NCBI GenBank assembly: GCA_003508835.1
Contig: PUFA01000082.1
Span: 1,736,001-1,800,000, forward strand
Origin: Eonycteris spelaea
Lineage: Eukaryota > Chordata > Mammalia > Chiroptera > Pteropodidae
Direction of reading: 5' to 3'
Length of the DNA: 64,000 nucleotides
Both the position numbers and the translations under genes were made by a program. The first letter of the stretch is position 1. Every line of letters starts with the position of its first letter. The notes beneath the pieces are model-generated. The model was given only the letters and a program-made list of their open reading frames with translations, was not told where the DNA came from and searched no databases. This document shows, piece after piece, positions 1-12,500 of this stretch.

Positions 1-1109
1 CTAGCTCTAATTATGACAACGTTCCTATATGAGACAGACTTCAGCTCCTGGGAACTTTCATTCGAGGCCCCTGGCCTTGCTCTCAGGGACCTCTAAGAAG
101 CAACCCACATCTTGTCGTACTCAGCAGGCTTTGGGGGTTTTTAGGCAGCTCGGGAGGTGTCGCTCAATATTCTCTCACCTCAGTCCCTTTGATAAACATC
201 CCCACTTTCTGCTGTGGTTCCTCAGGGGGTGTTTCCCATTTGTCTGTACCATCCTGGTTATGTTCTCTGGCTTCTCCCTGTCTGTGTTATAGATTGAGAT
301 TCTTACTGTAGCATGTGATAAAGTCCCAAGCCACATTGTCTAATGCAGAAAGGGAATTTATTGGATCACTTAACTGAAAAGTCTGATGGGGAGCGGCAGG
401 TGGGGGGGGGGAGGGTCCAGCTTAGCACAGCTAAATTGAAGAGCTCAAAAAGTCTTCAGGATTCTCTTTTGATTTTTTCTCTTAGCGTCGCTTTCTTCTT
501 GGACGGTTATTTCTCAGCCAAGTTCTTCCCCAAAGGTGTGCATGCCGCCACCTGGGCGATGTCCACGGCAAGTTGGCACCTCCTTTTTTTTGTAGCCAGC
601 TTGGGTCGAGTCTCTTGGCTCTGATCGGGTCAAACGTTCACAGCCGAACCCATCGCTGTGACGTGATTGGCCGGGCCTGGATGGTAGTAACCAAGACGAT
701 GCTACCCTGAGGAAGGGATGTGAGCCGGGAGGGCGGAACAGTATACTGTGTGTGAGAGCCCCGCTTAACACGTGGCATCCAGAACTCATCGCATGCGATG
801 GTCTGCCCGGGACAGACACGGAGTGTCGTCCCTCCCTCCACCTGGACGTGGTGTTTCCATTCAGTGCCCCAAGACTCTGTTCACCTTAGCTCTGTCCAGA
901 TTTAGACATCGTTTCTCATCTTGAGTTGGTCACCCTCTCGCTGGCTATGTCTCTCATCACACACAGAGGCCGCTATATTCCGAGGCTGTATTGTTGGGTG
1001 TGTTATGTATAGAATGGACTTCTCTTCTTGCCCTGTTGTCCCTTGTACTAGTATCCCCTTCTTTGTACCTTGAATTTTATTCTTTCGGACATTAAAACCG
1101 TTACCTGTT

Positions 1110-1285
1110 ATTGTGTACTCACTACGTGTCAGGGCCCAGGCTAAGAGTTTATACACGTGTTGGCTTCTGAGATCTCCCCAGCAACCCTCTGAGGGAAGTG
1201 AAAGGCTCGAGTAACTTGTCCAAGGTTACATGTCCGAACCAGAATTCAAACCCAAGTCTGTGTGTCATCACTGTCCTTGCTTCTC
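1110..1285 (-). mobile_element. MIR SINE
   Basis: Plus-strand sequence runs from CTCACTACGTGTCAGGGCCC through AACTTGTCCAAGGTTACATG to GAATTCAAACCCAAGTCTG, the reverse of the MIR consensus. Confidence 0.85.
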
Positions 1286-4029
1286 ACCACTGTGGAGAAG
1301 ATTCCAGAATTCAGATTACTCAGAAAAAAAGATCTGTGCAGCCCCAACAAAGCACCGATTCAGGATGGGACATTCAGTCGTGGCCCGTTCGCGAGAGGCT
1401 GGGAGAGGGTGTGGACCTGGCTTGGTGCTGAGAGCAAGTCCAGCCCCACGGATGGACAGCAGCTTCTGCGGAGTGTGGACGAGACCTCAGGTGACCAGGA
1501 CAGAGCTGGGTTTGAGACCCCGTGATGTGCCTGGCAATGGGGATCCCAGAGGCGGGAAAGAGAGGTGGCTGGTGTCGCTGAGGGTTCTCACCCTCCTGGA
1601 CTGAGGCTCAAAGAAGGGCTGGTCTTCGTGGAAGGGAGGGCTGACGTGAGCAGAGCATGATTATCTTCTCTTGCTCTCCCGACCAGCGCTCGGTGCAGAC
1701 TGACTGAGTAGCCCTGGGCCGAGGGTCCACATTTCCAGAAAGCCCCTGGCTGATGCCAGCACCGCCTGTCTGTGGACTGCGCTTTGAGTTGCAAAGCTTT
1801 TGACCTTTCTACTTCAGTTACAGAGGCCTGGGAAGTCCTCGGTTCAAGGGTCTGAAGTGTAGAGAATAGAACAAAATTCCAGTTATCACGGCTGGGATCC
1901 AGCTGTGGAAAAGAAAAAAGAGTAAGGTAACACTCCCCTGTGAGAACTTGGAAAAAACAATAAGGAGAGTCTCTTAGGGCAACCAGGGCAGAATAACAGC
2001 CATAGCAGCTGAGGCAGCTCGAAGCCGACTTCCGAGGTGCCGGGTTAAGCCGCCGTGGAAACTGTTTTAATAAACGAGACTTCCTAGGTCCCCGCCCCCA
2101 CCCAGAGGTGCGAATTCAGCCTGGGCCGAGGGACTTCGTAAAGCTCTCCAAGCGGTTCTGACCTCAGCAAATTTTGAGGCCCATTGGCCTAAACTAATCT
2201 GCTCCTGCTCCTTTTGTGTCAGCGCCTGGGTGCCCCAGTCTTTGACCAATGTCAGCACTCTCTTCTCTGTGCACTGGCTGCTCATTTGCAGGCGTAAGTC
2301 ACCACCAGGCAGGCATTGGTGGACGTCACCATTCAGATAAGATCAGGGACCTCAGCTGGGGCCTCGACAAAGTCCCCGGACCCTGCTAGGTTTTCCCAGG
2401 CCACCCCTTTCCCAGTGTTTGCAACAATGATGTCAGACTTCCTCCATCGCTTGGTACTGGATCCAGCTGACGGGTCTCTTAGATCTGTTGGGCCCATGTC
2501 CACCCACCCACCCCTACCACGGCCTGTGCCTTGCTTCCCCACCTGAGCCGTCCTGGTGAAGGCTTGTGTAGCTCCCATTCCCCCCCATCCTCTGCGCCCC
2601 ACAGGCCAAGCAGCCCCCACTGCTGATGAGAGGGGCGCTAGTTCCACCCGCAGCGACCGGCCTGGCGCCCACGGGCCTCGCCTCCCAGGGGCGGTTCGCA
2701 AGGGCCCAGGGACACGACCTGGATGTGTAGCTCAGACTTTGAGCTGTGGGAGACAGATGGCAGGACAGAGCCAGCAGGTCACGTCCAGGCACGGCAGCTC
2801 CGTCTTTCTCCCTGGAAACGTCTCGCAGGAGGGAGCGAGCAGCCATGCTGGGCGGAGCGGCGGGCCCTGCGCATTCTCTCGCATGCACGCTCCGCGTTCC
2901 TGCCCAACTTCATTCTCTCTCCTCGCTTCCTGGGGACTCCCCCTGCTCCTCGTCATGTCAACGTGGACACTCGGGCCCCAGGTGCTATTTTTGAGGAGCC
3001 GAGCTGGTACATTCTTTCAACACTAAGACAGTTTTGTCCCGTAACTCGGAAAAATTACGGGCTGGAAGTAGAGTCACCTCTGTCCTGGTTTGCGTGGGAT
3101 GAGGGTCCCAGGAGGTGGGCTTTCCGTAGTAAAACGAGCAGCGTCTCAGGAAAGGCCAGTCCAGCTTGTTGCCCCTCGCCGAAAGGCAGGAGGGCGCTCA
3201 GCTCTCCCCAGCAAAAGATGTGCTCACGGCTCCTGCTGCCCTTCCCTTCCCTTCCGTGGGGAGGTGTGCCCCCTTCTCTGAACTATCGAAGGATGCCCTG
3301 AGATGTAACCGGCCGTCTAACAGATCCAGCCCTCATTCGTTCGGTAATATGCGTGCAGCCTGTCTTTCTGTCCTGGGCGGATGCCAGGCCAGGGGACCAG
3401 CAAAGGCTGGCATAGCGAAGTCATAGGGGATAGTGATGGAACGGTACCATTCAAATGTTAAGAATCAAGTAAAAGACATGTTTCTGTCCGGTAAACTGGG
3501 ACCGATACCTAACAACGGAACTACCGAAGGCGGAGAACACGTGAAGACACTAATTCCTGGGGAGGGGAAGCCCCTGGGGTCGTGGGTGGGGCTGTGCGGT
3601 ACGAGAGCCGGGGGCCAGGCACGGCCAGGTGCTCCTGCTTCTCCTCACTAGGCTCCGTCGCTGCCAGTACCAGACATCAGTAGGTACCAAGGGAAAAAAG
3701 GGCATCTGTTTCCATGGTTGCTGAGAGAATAGTAGAGTGAGATGTATGCAAACTCCTTAGCATCATAGCGAACTTTAAAACGACTCTGAGAGTCCTTTGC
3801 ATAGTTATCTTGCTTTTGGAGGAGAAAAGGGAAGCAGCAAACGTTACGTCGCAAGACTAGGGGAGCTAGTCTCCCAAGACGGTACCCCCGAAGAACCATG
3901 CCTCCCCGCGTTCACGCCCTGTTGTTGCCCCTTGCCCTTGGATCCGGGCTGGCTCGAACCGCCTTTTTACCCGCAGAACAGTGATGCCCAAGTCGAGGCC
4001 ATGAGCAGCTCTGTCTTAGAGCATCCATT

Positions 4030-4960
4030 CTAGGAGGAACCAGCCACATGCCTGAGTTCTGACCCCCCTGGGACCTGTGAGGAAGCCTGCCTAACCACGG
4101 CCTGGCTGGCTCCTCCAGCTCGGCGGCCTCCCAGCTCGGGCACCAGCCGCGCACGTGAGGATGCCGTTTTGGACACCCAGCACGGTCCAGCCTTCGGACG
4201 CCTGCAGAGCCCCGAACGTCATCTCTCAGCACTCACAAGGGGACCCCCAGCAAGAACCGCCCAGCTGAGCTCAGTCCACACACCAAGCCACGAGAGGCCG
4301 TAAGCTGTTGTCTCAAGCCGCCGCTGTCGGTGCTGCCTCACATGGCTCCCGGGGCCCCCTTCGCCTCCTGGCAGTCACGCCCTCGCTGCCTGATCCCCAC
4401 CCCATGAGTGTTGGGGTCCTGCGATTCGCTTCTAAAGAGAGGAGCAGGGCAAAAGTGATGGGAGCTGCTTGCGAGATTAGGCGATTTCTGTGGTGCGCTC
4501 ACCCTCCTCGATTCTTCTCACCTGTTCACCCTGTTAAAGCCACCGTGTCGGAAGCTGCCCTGCGGAGAGCCCACATGGCAATCTGCTCGGAGCGGCCTCC
4601 AGCCAACGGCCCCGGGAGGCACTGGCTCCTGCCAGCATCACGTGTGTGACCTTGGCGGCTGACCCTTCCCCACTTGGCCTTGAGAAAGCTTCAGCCCTAC
4701 TGACACCTTCTGCAGCCTTTGAAAGAGCCTGAGCCAAAGGACCCAGTTCGGCTGCATCCGGATTCCCAAACCGCAGAAACGGGGAGATAATCCATGTTGT
4801 TTCAAGCTGCAAAGTTCCGGAGTAATTCGTTAGGTAGCAATAGATAACTAATGTGGCTACTACATGTCAGGGTAGTTTGTTAAGCAGCAGTAAATAATGG
4901 GAACAAGTACAATGATAAGAAAGCAAAAACAGCCGATTTATAGTATCAATAACTGCTGAG
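4030..4960 (+). mobile_element. Probable MLT1-like LTR fragments
   Basis: Two or three degraded LTR-like segments. The second ends with ACAGAAAC-like sequence, GGGAGATAATCC and AGCAATAGATAACTAATG (to about 4855), typical of MaLR LTR ends. A further end, AGCAGTAAATAATGGGAACA, follows at about 4883. Family assignment is from the 3' ends only. Confidence 0.5.
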
Positions 4961-5457
4961 CAGAAGAACGTCTGGGCCCTGGCTTTGCTAAACTTGATAC
5001 ACAAGATAAGGTGTTTGAACCAATAAGGGTTCGACCATTGCTTCTAGTGACCAGTTCTTAGGAGGAAGTAAGACAGTGCTGAGTAAGCTGTCATGGATGA
5101 CGCAGCAAGTGGGCTAGACAGGCGTGCGGGCTCCTTCTGAAGACGTGAGGGCTTCTCGGGGAGGCAGCACGGTGAGGGAACAGAGCCACGGAGGGAAGGG
5201 CCTCGTTCTGCTCTGCTTATTGGAGAGAAAATGGGTCAGCTGAAGACGGGGGTCCGGGGGCTGTGAAGCCACAGGCCAACAGGTGTCACTAGCATCAACT
5301 CCGAAGGTGATCATGCCTAAAGGAAAGTCAGGACTGTGAGGTCTTCCTGCCCTGGAGCAAAGAAGAGGCAATAGGAGCTTTTGTTACTGAATTCTTCTCG
5401 AGTCTCTGAGCTGATCATGTATAGGTCCCTTTTCCTTTTAAAGAAACATTTCGTTTA

Positions 5458-5865
5458 GGGTGTTATAGACCAAATTTTGTGTCACTCCCCCCCCCCCCAC
5501 CACGCACACACCCAAATTCATATATTGAAGTCCTAACTCTCCAATGTGGCTGTATTTGGAGTAATGATGTAATGAGGTTAAATAGGTCATAAGGGTGGGC
5601 CCTGATTCATAGGATCGTGTCCTTATGAGAAGAGACATGCTCGCTCTCTCTCTCTCTACACACACACACACGAGAAAGGCCATGTGAGGACCCAGCAGGA
5701 AGGCGGCTGGCTGTAAGCCAGGAAGAGAGCCTTCACTGGGAACTAAACTGGCCAGAACCTTGATCTTGGACTTCTAAGCCTCTGAAACTGTGAGAAAATA
5801 GATTTCTGTTGTGTAAACAACTCAGCTGATGGTATGTTGTAATGCAGCCTGGGCGACTAAGACAG
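5458..5865 (+). mobile_element. MLT1 LTR (ERVL-MaLR)
   Basis: Matches the MLT1 consensus in order: the AAATTCATATATTGAAGTCC start region, AGGTCATAAGGGTGGGCCC, the TCCTTATGAGAAGAG segment, the CATGTGAGGA block, CCTTGATCTTGGACTTCTA, and the poly(A) region AAAATAGATTTCTGTTG. A C-rich tract and short CT and CA repeats have expanded inside it. It is a solo LTR with no internal region. Confidence 0.88.
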
Positions 5866-6589
5866 TGGGTTAGGGAGAATCGAAATAAGCTGTTTCTGTT
5901 TCATTCTTACTGAATTCAGTGCCTCGCTAGAGCGTGAGTACTCAGTGTTAGCCACTATTGGTTATTATTATTAGCTAGGTAGATGAGAAGATCACAAGAA
6001 TATACCTACAAAATGCCTCGACAAATGTCACCTGTTAAATTAGGAGGTGAACTTGTGTCCCTTGGAGCAGACACTTGATTTCCTAGGGTACCAAGAGCAT
6101 TTGCAGATGAGCCTCGGAGTTGCTGCTATCACCTTTGAGAGCTAGCGGCAGGGGGTCAGCAAGCTACAGACTGGTGGCCTTGACTTAGGTCCTGTTCTAG
6201 AGGGAAATGATGTAAAAGGGTGGCTTGTTGGCTGTTAGAAAATGAAATTAACATTAGGTATGAGTAGGGGTTTTTCTAAGAATAGGTGCTGTCAGACCAA
6301 TCTAATTTCTGATATCTTGATCCTTTTTGAACTAAGGCAGAGTTTCAAAGACATATACACTCACTCACCCGTGGATTGAATTTTCCCAGTTAAACGGAAT
6401 TACTGGGGTGAATTATACTGGATTTAGAAGGCTTTTTAATAAGAATAAAATCGATAAATGTGAGCTGACTGTCTCTGATTAAAGATACTGTAGCTAGTAG
6501 CCCATGTGCGCCTGGTCACCATGTCCCTGTTACATTCACAAACACATGGGACACCAACAGTGGAGGTCTACGTTGGGGCCGGGTCGTCC

Positions 6590-6765
6590 TGGTTCTTACC
6601 GGTAGTCCCTAAGAAAATTGCTTAACTCTTTGGGCCTCAATTTCTTATCTATGAAACTAGGACGATGACCATTGATAACTCGTCAAGTTGTTAAGTGATT
6701 TGGTGGCTCAGGTCTCGGTCTAACCGGCCCAGTAAGTGCTGGTTATTCTCACTGGGCAGCACAAA
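6590..6765 (+). mobile_element. MIR SINE
   Basis: Contains GCTTAACTCTTTGGGCCTCA and ATTTCTTATCTATGAAACTAGG, the MIR core in sense orientation. Confidence 0.75.
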
Positions 6766-7699
6766 GCCAAGGAGGCATCACGAGAATGGAATAATGGGCT
6801 GAATGGGCTGAAGCTGCCCCAATACGAACTCCTTCTTGGGCTGATATAGACCTCACCGGATGTGTCCCATTCTGAGGTTAAAGCGGAAGCTTGCCCAGCA
6901 GAGGCTCAGAGGAGGGCCTGGACATGAATGGGAGGGACTTCATGGGAGGCCTGGATGATGGACCAGGCATCTTTCTCGGAGCCTCAGGATACCTTAGGTC
7001 CCTCTCCCTTCGTCACAGACACCGTCACAGCACCCTTCCATTTCCTTTTCCATCACAGTTAATGTTGGAAGTAAAAATAAACGAGAAAAAGTGTGGTCTA
7101 AGTGATGCGGGACAGCGGCTCAGGGGAGGACCGATGGGGAGAGGGTACCAGGAAGCAGTGGGGGCCTCAAAGATGTCAACTCTTTAAAACCTGGAGTCGT
7201 ATGAAAACATCAAGGGTCCATGAGGCTGTCTCAGGAGAGGCCAGGCAGCAGACAGCACTGGAGAAGGCCACCTCCGATGGGAAAAACTGGCTGCCTCTGG
7301 GCACATGCACGCGGCAAATGGGTTTTGTTTAGTCTTCTCAGAGTCTAAAATACTTTTTGAATTAGTTTACAGCCTCTTAGAATCGGAAGATATCTCAGAG
7401 CTGTCATGCGTGAAGTGAGGCTCCTTCAAAGTGCTGAGTGGCAGCTGCCCCCGTAGACGATGCTCACGATATCCACCTGACCTGTGTCCTATTACTCTCC
7501 TGTCCCCGCAGGCCCCAGCTTTTATGTTCCCTGGTCTTGTCACCATGAAGAGCCCTTTCCCTCCAAATGTCTATGAAAACAATTCGAGAAACGATCTTTT
7601 GTTATGGTTCCTTTAAGAGTTGAGGTTTAGGATGCAGAGTGCTAGTGGAATTTCCTGTCATAATTATATACTCCGAGTTCCAGCTGCTGCTTTGCCTTA

Positions 7700-7945
7700 C
7701 CACCACCCCCTGGAGATCAGCTCAAACATCTTGCATTCTATTCTCTCCTACCTTTCCCCTTCCACCCAGCCCCAGGTGAGTTAGGTGCCCTTCCTCAGTG
7801 CCACTGTAGCAATCTGTGCTTGTCACTTTAGTTTTCATCACTTGCTGTGTCTTGTAAATTTGGTGAAGGCAGGAACTGTATCTTATTCATGTTGGTATCC
7901 TCCCGCCAATACTAAGTTTGTTGACAGGTTAGTGAGTGAATGAAG
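7700..7945 (+). mobile_element. Probable L2 fragment
   Basis: TGGTGAAGGCAGGAACTGTA and the surrounding TCTTATTCATGTTGGTATCC resemble the L2 3' region, ending with TTAGTGAGTGAATGAA. Confidence 0.6.
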
Positions 7946-8029
7946 ATACATTAGGAAGGAAGCTTGAGTCTTATTTTCCTCATTCAGTTTGACTTTAAAC
8001 CCACAGCAACACGGGGACAGGGGACATTT

Positions 8030-8154
8030 TAACTAATGCTCCAAAGAGCATTAGTTATATATCCAGTTTGGATATAGAAATATCCAAACTGTGGCTCTCA
8101 TCTGTTCTTGATTGCAGATGTGCGGAGTTGTGAGCCATGATTCTAAATCAAGAA
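8030..8154. repeat. Cluster of three perfect inverted repeats
   Basis: First: 12-bp arms TAACTAATGCTC at 8030-8041 and 8046-8057 with a 4-nt loop. Second: 12-bp arms CAGTTTGGATAT at 8064-8075 and 8080-8091 with a 4-nt loop. Third: 9-bp arms TTCTTGATT at 8105-8113 and 8146-8154 around 32 nt. All arms pair without mismatch. It lies about 0.6 kb before the TMEM181 CpG island. Confidence 0.9.
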
Positions 8155-8658
8155 AGCACTTTCGGTCAACTGACCTCTCACCCTGTGTAGAAACAACTGC
8201 CACAGAGATTGTCCCCTGACACTGGCTCCTGCACCTTAGCAGAACCAGGACATGAAGTATCCTCAGTTACAATTCCAGCTCTGTGGGACGTGGGACTCAC
8301 TCAGCATCCTTTCTAAGGGACAGCGTTCGCTCTGGGGATGGGACATGTGCATGCTGTGGTAGCTGGAGTCTAGGAAAGGTTTGCAGAAGGTACCAAAAAA
8401 CGCCGGGAAATCTCTCCTGTCATCACCGATGGGTGTCAGAGGTTTGCTCTGGCTTTCAGTCTTCTTGGGGTCACATACCTCTCTGGAGGTATGAAGAGTT
8501 TTACAGGTTCTCTGCGGGGAAAAGTGCAGACCCCATGCTGTCTTTCAGACAACTGCAGGCAGTCAGGGACTCGCAAGGCCCATTCTTGTGTAGACACTCT
8601 GGAATGGGGGGTGTGAATGAGTTACTGTGCTGTCCCTCTGCTAAGGACAGAGTCAAGT

Positions 8659-8686
8659 CATTCATTCATTCGCTCATTCATTCGTG
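8659..8686. repeat. ATTC tetranucleotide repeat
   Basis: About six ATTC units with one interruption, at the edge of the TMEM181 CpG island. Confidence 0.85.
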
Positions 8687-8699
8687 AACGCTCGATGGA

Positions 8700-9500
8700 G
8701 CCCGGGCTCAGGTCCGGCCTCTGTGCTCCAGAGGCACCCGGGAGGTGGACGTACCGCACGCCTGGTCCCACGGGGTCAGGAGGGGGCCTGCGCGGGTGTC
8801 CCCCAACCCCTGCCAACACTCACGGCCCCGCCCCGGCTCCGCCCCATCCCGGCCCCGCCCCCGGCGCCCCGCCCCCCCATCCCGCCATGGCCCCGCCCCA
8901 GGCCCAGCCCCTGGCGCCCCGCCCCTGCCCGCCCACGGCCCCGCCCGGCCCGCGTGCCCAGGGAGCCCGAGGCGTCCGGCCCGCCCACCGCCGCGCGGGC
9001 ATCTTCCGCGCACGTGACCGCGGCCGGCGTCGCTGCGGGGATTCCCGGCTGCTCGGGCCGCGGTTGTTCCCGCCACTGCACCGGCGGCTGCCGTGCGGCC
9101 CCGGGCGGGCTCGGGCGCGGGCCGGCGCGGGCCCCGGGGCGGTGCGATGGAACCGTGAGTGCCGGCCGGGGGTGGGGCGCGCGGCGGGGGCTCCCAGGCG
9201 CCCGGGCCCGAGGTTGGGAGCCGGGTTGCGGGGCCCTCCGCCCGCTCAGAGCTCCGGGGGCGCGGGAGGGGGCGCTGCCGGGCGGGGGCTCCGTGTGGGG
9301 GCTCCGTGTGGGGGCTCGACGCGGGGCCGGAGTGAGCAGCGGAGTCAGGCCGGCGTTCCGGGGGCCGCCACGGCCAGAGCGCGCCCGGCAGGCCCGCGAG
9401 GGGCCGGAGCCTCCTCGCGCCGCGCCGTCCCTCGGTCCCACCCCAGCCTCCCCTGGAAGGGCGGCGGCCCCCGCGGGCGCAGTGGCCCCAGCCATCCCCT
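8700..9500 (+). promoter_or_regulatory. TMEM181: CpG island and TMEM181 promoter
   Basis: This is a very GC- and CpG-rich stretch surrounding the first coding exon. Between 8824 and 8946 there are about six GC boxes of the CCCCGCCCC kind, likely Sp/KLF sites. CACGTGAC at 9011-9018 is an E-box of the USF/TFE type, about 130 bp before the ATG. I see no clear TATA box, consistent with a dispersed housekeeping start. The exact transcription start is not visible. Confidence 0.8.
9147..9154 (+). CDS. TMEM181: TMEM181 coding exon 1
   Basis: Only eight coding bases, ATGGAACC, precede a GTGAGT donor at 9155. Exon 2 completes the split third codon (CC|G, proline). The exon lies in a CpG island, as expected for a first exon. 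The 5' UTR extends upstream, but its start cannot be fixed from sequence. The human gene has a longer N-terminal isoform; I saw no exon for it in this window. Confidence 0.85.
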
Positions 9501-12500
9501 CTCTGTTCAAAGCGAAGTCCTTTCCGATGGCTTTTCGGTGATGCTGGCGCGTCGGGAGCCTGCCACAGCCTCTTTAGAGCCCAGGGATGCTGCGTCTTAG
9601 GAGTTTTACAGCCCGCAGACTGGGCCTCCTTACCTCTGTGAAGTTCAGGGGTTTTAATGAGGAAAAACCTGGCTGGGGCCCCATAGACGCTGTCCTAGAA
9701 GCTCCTAAAGCTCGCGTTCGACCCAGCCGCCTCCTGGGTGTCCCCCAGAGGGCATCTGGAAGAGAGAAAGAGAATAAAAAGACCTGTAGCATCTGAGCTG
9801 CAGAAGTCACGGAGCAGGAATGCCCGAGTCTGCCGTGTGGAGCAGCGTCTGCGACAGGAACTTTGGAGGGCACATTCCCACAATCCAGGGCCTCAGACAG
9901 GGCTCTGCGTTTCTCCGTGTGCTTGGGGATGTAGAGGCGGGAGGGGTTCCTGTTGGGCCTCAGCCGATTTCTCTGTGGGCACAGAGAAGTGAGATCCCAG
10001 CTGTTGCCCTCATGCAAGCACGTTAGGAGGATATTTTCTCTTGCTTCCTCAGAAGTCTCTGACTGTAGCACAGCACGGGACATCAGCCTAGCGTCGAGGT
10101 CGGGCCCCCACGAATGTTTAAAAGGCCTTTGAAGTAAACCCCTGGTGGGGTAGGTTGGCAGCACTGCCTCTGCACCACTCCAGGGGCCACCATTCCTTTG
10201 TGGGACGTGTGACGAGCACTTGGATGACTGCGGGAAGGGTGCCTCCTGGACTTGGCCCTGTGGCAGAGTGACAGCCAGCATGTCTAGGAGGCTCTCGCAT
10301 ACGAATCTCCTTGGGGGGTGTGTGGCGGTGCTAACCCTTCTCGTAGGACATCGCGAGGCGGATTGCGACATGGTGTGGGCGTTAGCCAGCACGGCAGTCC
10401 AGTCTCCTGCTGGAGTCCCGTGCTGTCTGTTATGTGACAGGGACTTAGTGGGAGCCTCTCCTGTGGAGTAGTAGGCACCACGGACACTCCTCGAAGCCGT
10501 GCCTCAGGCTCCGTCGAGCAGGGGGCGGGGTGGTGGACATGGCTATCTGGAGGTCAGCCAGCCACCATCGTCCAGCATTCAGAATGGCACAGAATTGGAT
10601 AAAGCCTCAGGCAGCAAATAAAAATCCTAATAGAAAACAAGCCCGAAAATCCAAAGCGTGTACCTACCTGACTTAGGTGCCTGGTGGGGTCAGAGGGCTC
10701 TCGTTGGCAGATGTGACTTGGCGAGCCCAATGCTGAGCTAGGTGCCAAGGGACAGGAACAGGAAGAAAAGCTGGAGAGAGAATGGGGGTGGGGAAATGGA
10801 AGAGAATAGAGGGTCTGGAGGAGCAGGGGCACTTCTGGGGGCTGGGGAATCAGTTTGGGGTCTGTGACGCTGCAGATCCTGGCCCAGGTGACTTCCTGCT
10901 CACATGCGGCCCAGCCGACTTTTTTAAAAAAAGGACAGGAGAATGGGCTATCCAAGCCCATCAAAGTAAAGAGTTCCCAGTTCTTAAAGCTTTACACTTA
11001 AGTTTCCTGCAAACTCCATTTTTCTGATAATGCCAGAGAAGTGTAGGATGGATGGAGTTCCCAGGACGGAAGGCGGGTCTCAAACAGTTGCTGACATGAC
11101 TTCCTGTCTGAGCTATAGGGTTGAAATTCCTCAGGTTCATTTGTTGCTTTGTTCTTACTGCAGCCTTTCTATGCAAACTTAAATAAGGTTGACGTTTTGC
11201 ATGAGTCTTGCCTGGTGTTTACAACTTGTTTTTAAAGAGTATTTTACATGCCTCTTTCGGCCTTGGGCTTTTAAGTGTAGAAATGTGTTTAATTAGACTC
11301 CCCTTCCAGCAGTGAAGAGGTGGAACAGACAAATTAGCACAGTGGAGTCCTGTATAGTTTCTATGTCCCAGGCTTTCCTAGTCTCCCAGTGCTTGAGGGG
11401 ACAGGAGGCCAAGGACAGTATCATACTTCTGCAACCATAGAATTGTTTAAGGTTACATCTCTTAGAATAGATTTTTTTGGAACCAAAATGATCTCTAGAA
11501 CTAATAAGAGGTAGTAGTGTTTACCGTGTACCAGGTACTGTTGTAGACACTTTGTATATGTCATTTCATGTAATCCTCACAGCCACCCTCCCCCATGAAG
11601 AAGTTTCTCTGATCCCCCTTTGACAGATGAGGATACTGAGGTGCAGAGAAAGTAAGTGAGTTCCTCAAGGTCGCAGCTCGTAAGGTACAGAGCTGGGACT
11701 AAAGCCTGGGATGTCAGCTCCAGAGGCTGTATTTACTCTTGACATATACGCTGTCGTCTCTCAGTGACAGCTAGTGACGACAGTGCAAGGGTTCTTATGT
11801 AGTAACTCATCTATTTGTCAGGCGGTGGGGTTCCTCAGCTTCCTGACCTGCCCCAGGGCACCCAGCTGGTCAGTGGTGGAGGGGCCTTCCAGCCCAGGCT
11901 GTCGGCCTCCAATTCCTGGTCCTTACCCACGGGCCGTACTGCGGGCAGCCGGGTCGGGTGCCGCCCGGGGCCCCGTGTTGGCCAGTGCGTGGCCTGCTGC
12001 CTTGTTCCTTTTGCCTTGGGAAGGGCATTTGATGACCTAACTGGCATGCTCCTGGATGTGAGTCACTGGCAAGGATACACAGGAATTCATAGTTTGTTTA
12101 TTAAAATACATTTTGAGGTTGTCGGGCCTTGACTGTTTGCATAATGGCTTTTCTGAATAGCTAAATTATTTTAATACATTCAGGTCGATGGAGAGAAATT
12201 TGAGAACTCTTCTCAGTTTCTTCTTCTCGAAACCCGCTGAATGGTAGGTTTAAAATTTTGATGTTGGGGCCAAGGAGTGAGCATGAGGGGGTGCTGGGCC
12301 ACCTTTCAGCCCCTGACCTTGTGGGTTCAAATCCCACCCCCACCTCCTGCTGACTGGGACCTCAGCAGGAGATACCCCGCCCCCATCCTCCCCCCCACCC
12401 CCAGCATAAAATGGACTGATAACACCTGCCTCACAGGAGGCACCTGGCCTGCCACCAAGTAGGAGCTTAGGGAACCGAGCCTTCCTGCCCTTTTCCTCAG

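Larger units (their letters stand above)
1..8699. other. Intergenic region upstream of TMEM181
   Basis: No gene is supported. It holds MIR copies (1.1 and 6.6 kb), MLT1-like LTRs (4.0-4.96 and 5.46-5.87 kb), an L2 piece (7.7 kb) and the inverted-repeat cluster (8.03 kb). A stretch near 640-800 with GTGATTGGCCGGGCCTGG looks like an old LTR piece, but I could not classify it. Open frames here are short and lack codon-like character. Confidence 0.7.

Noticed and set aside
8617..9600. Long overlapping open frames on both strands (up to 327 codons)
   Set aside because: They lie in the TMEM181 CpG island. High GC lowers stop frequency, the products are proline-, arginine- and glycine-rich low-complexity sequence, and frames are open on both strands at once.
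9574..10392. 272-codon minus-strand open frame
   Set aside because: Intronic, no similarity recognised, no promoter or splice context. Most likely chance.
12300..12340. tRNA-like B box, possible tRNA gene
   Set aside because: No A box or cloverleaf. It is the tRNA-derived head of a MIR element.
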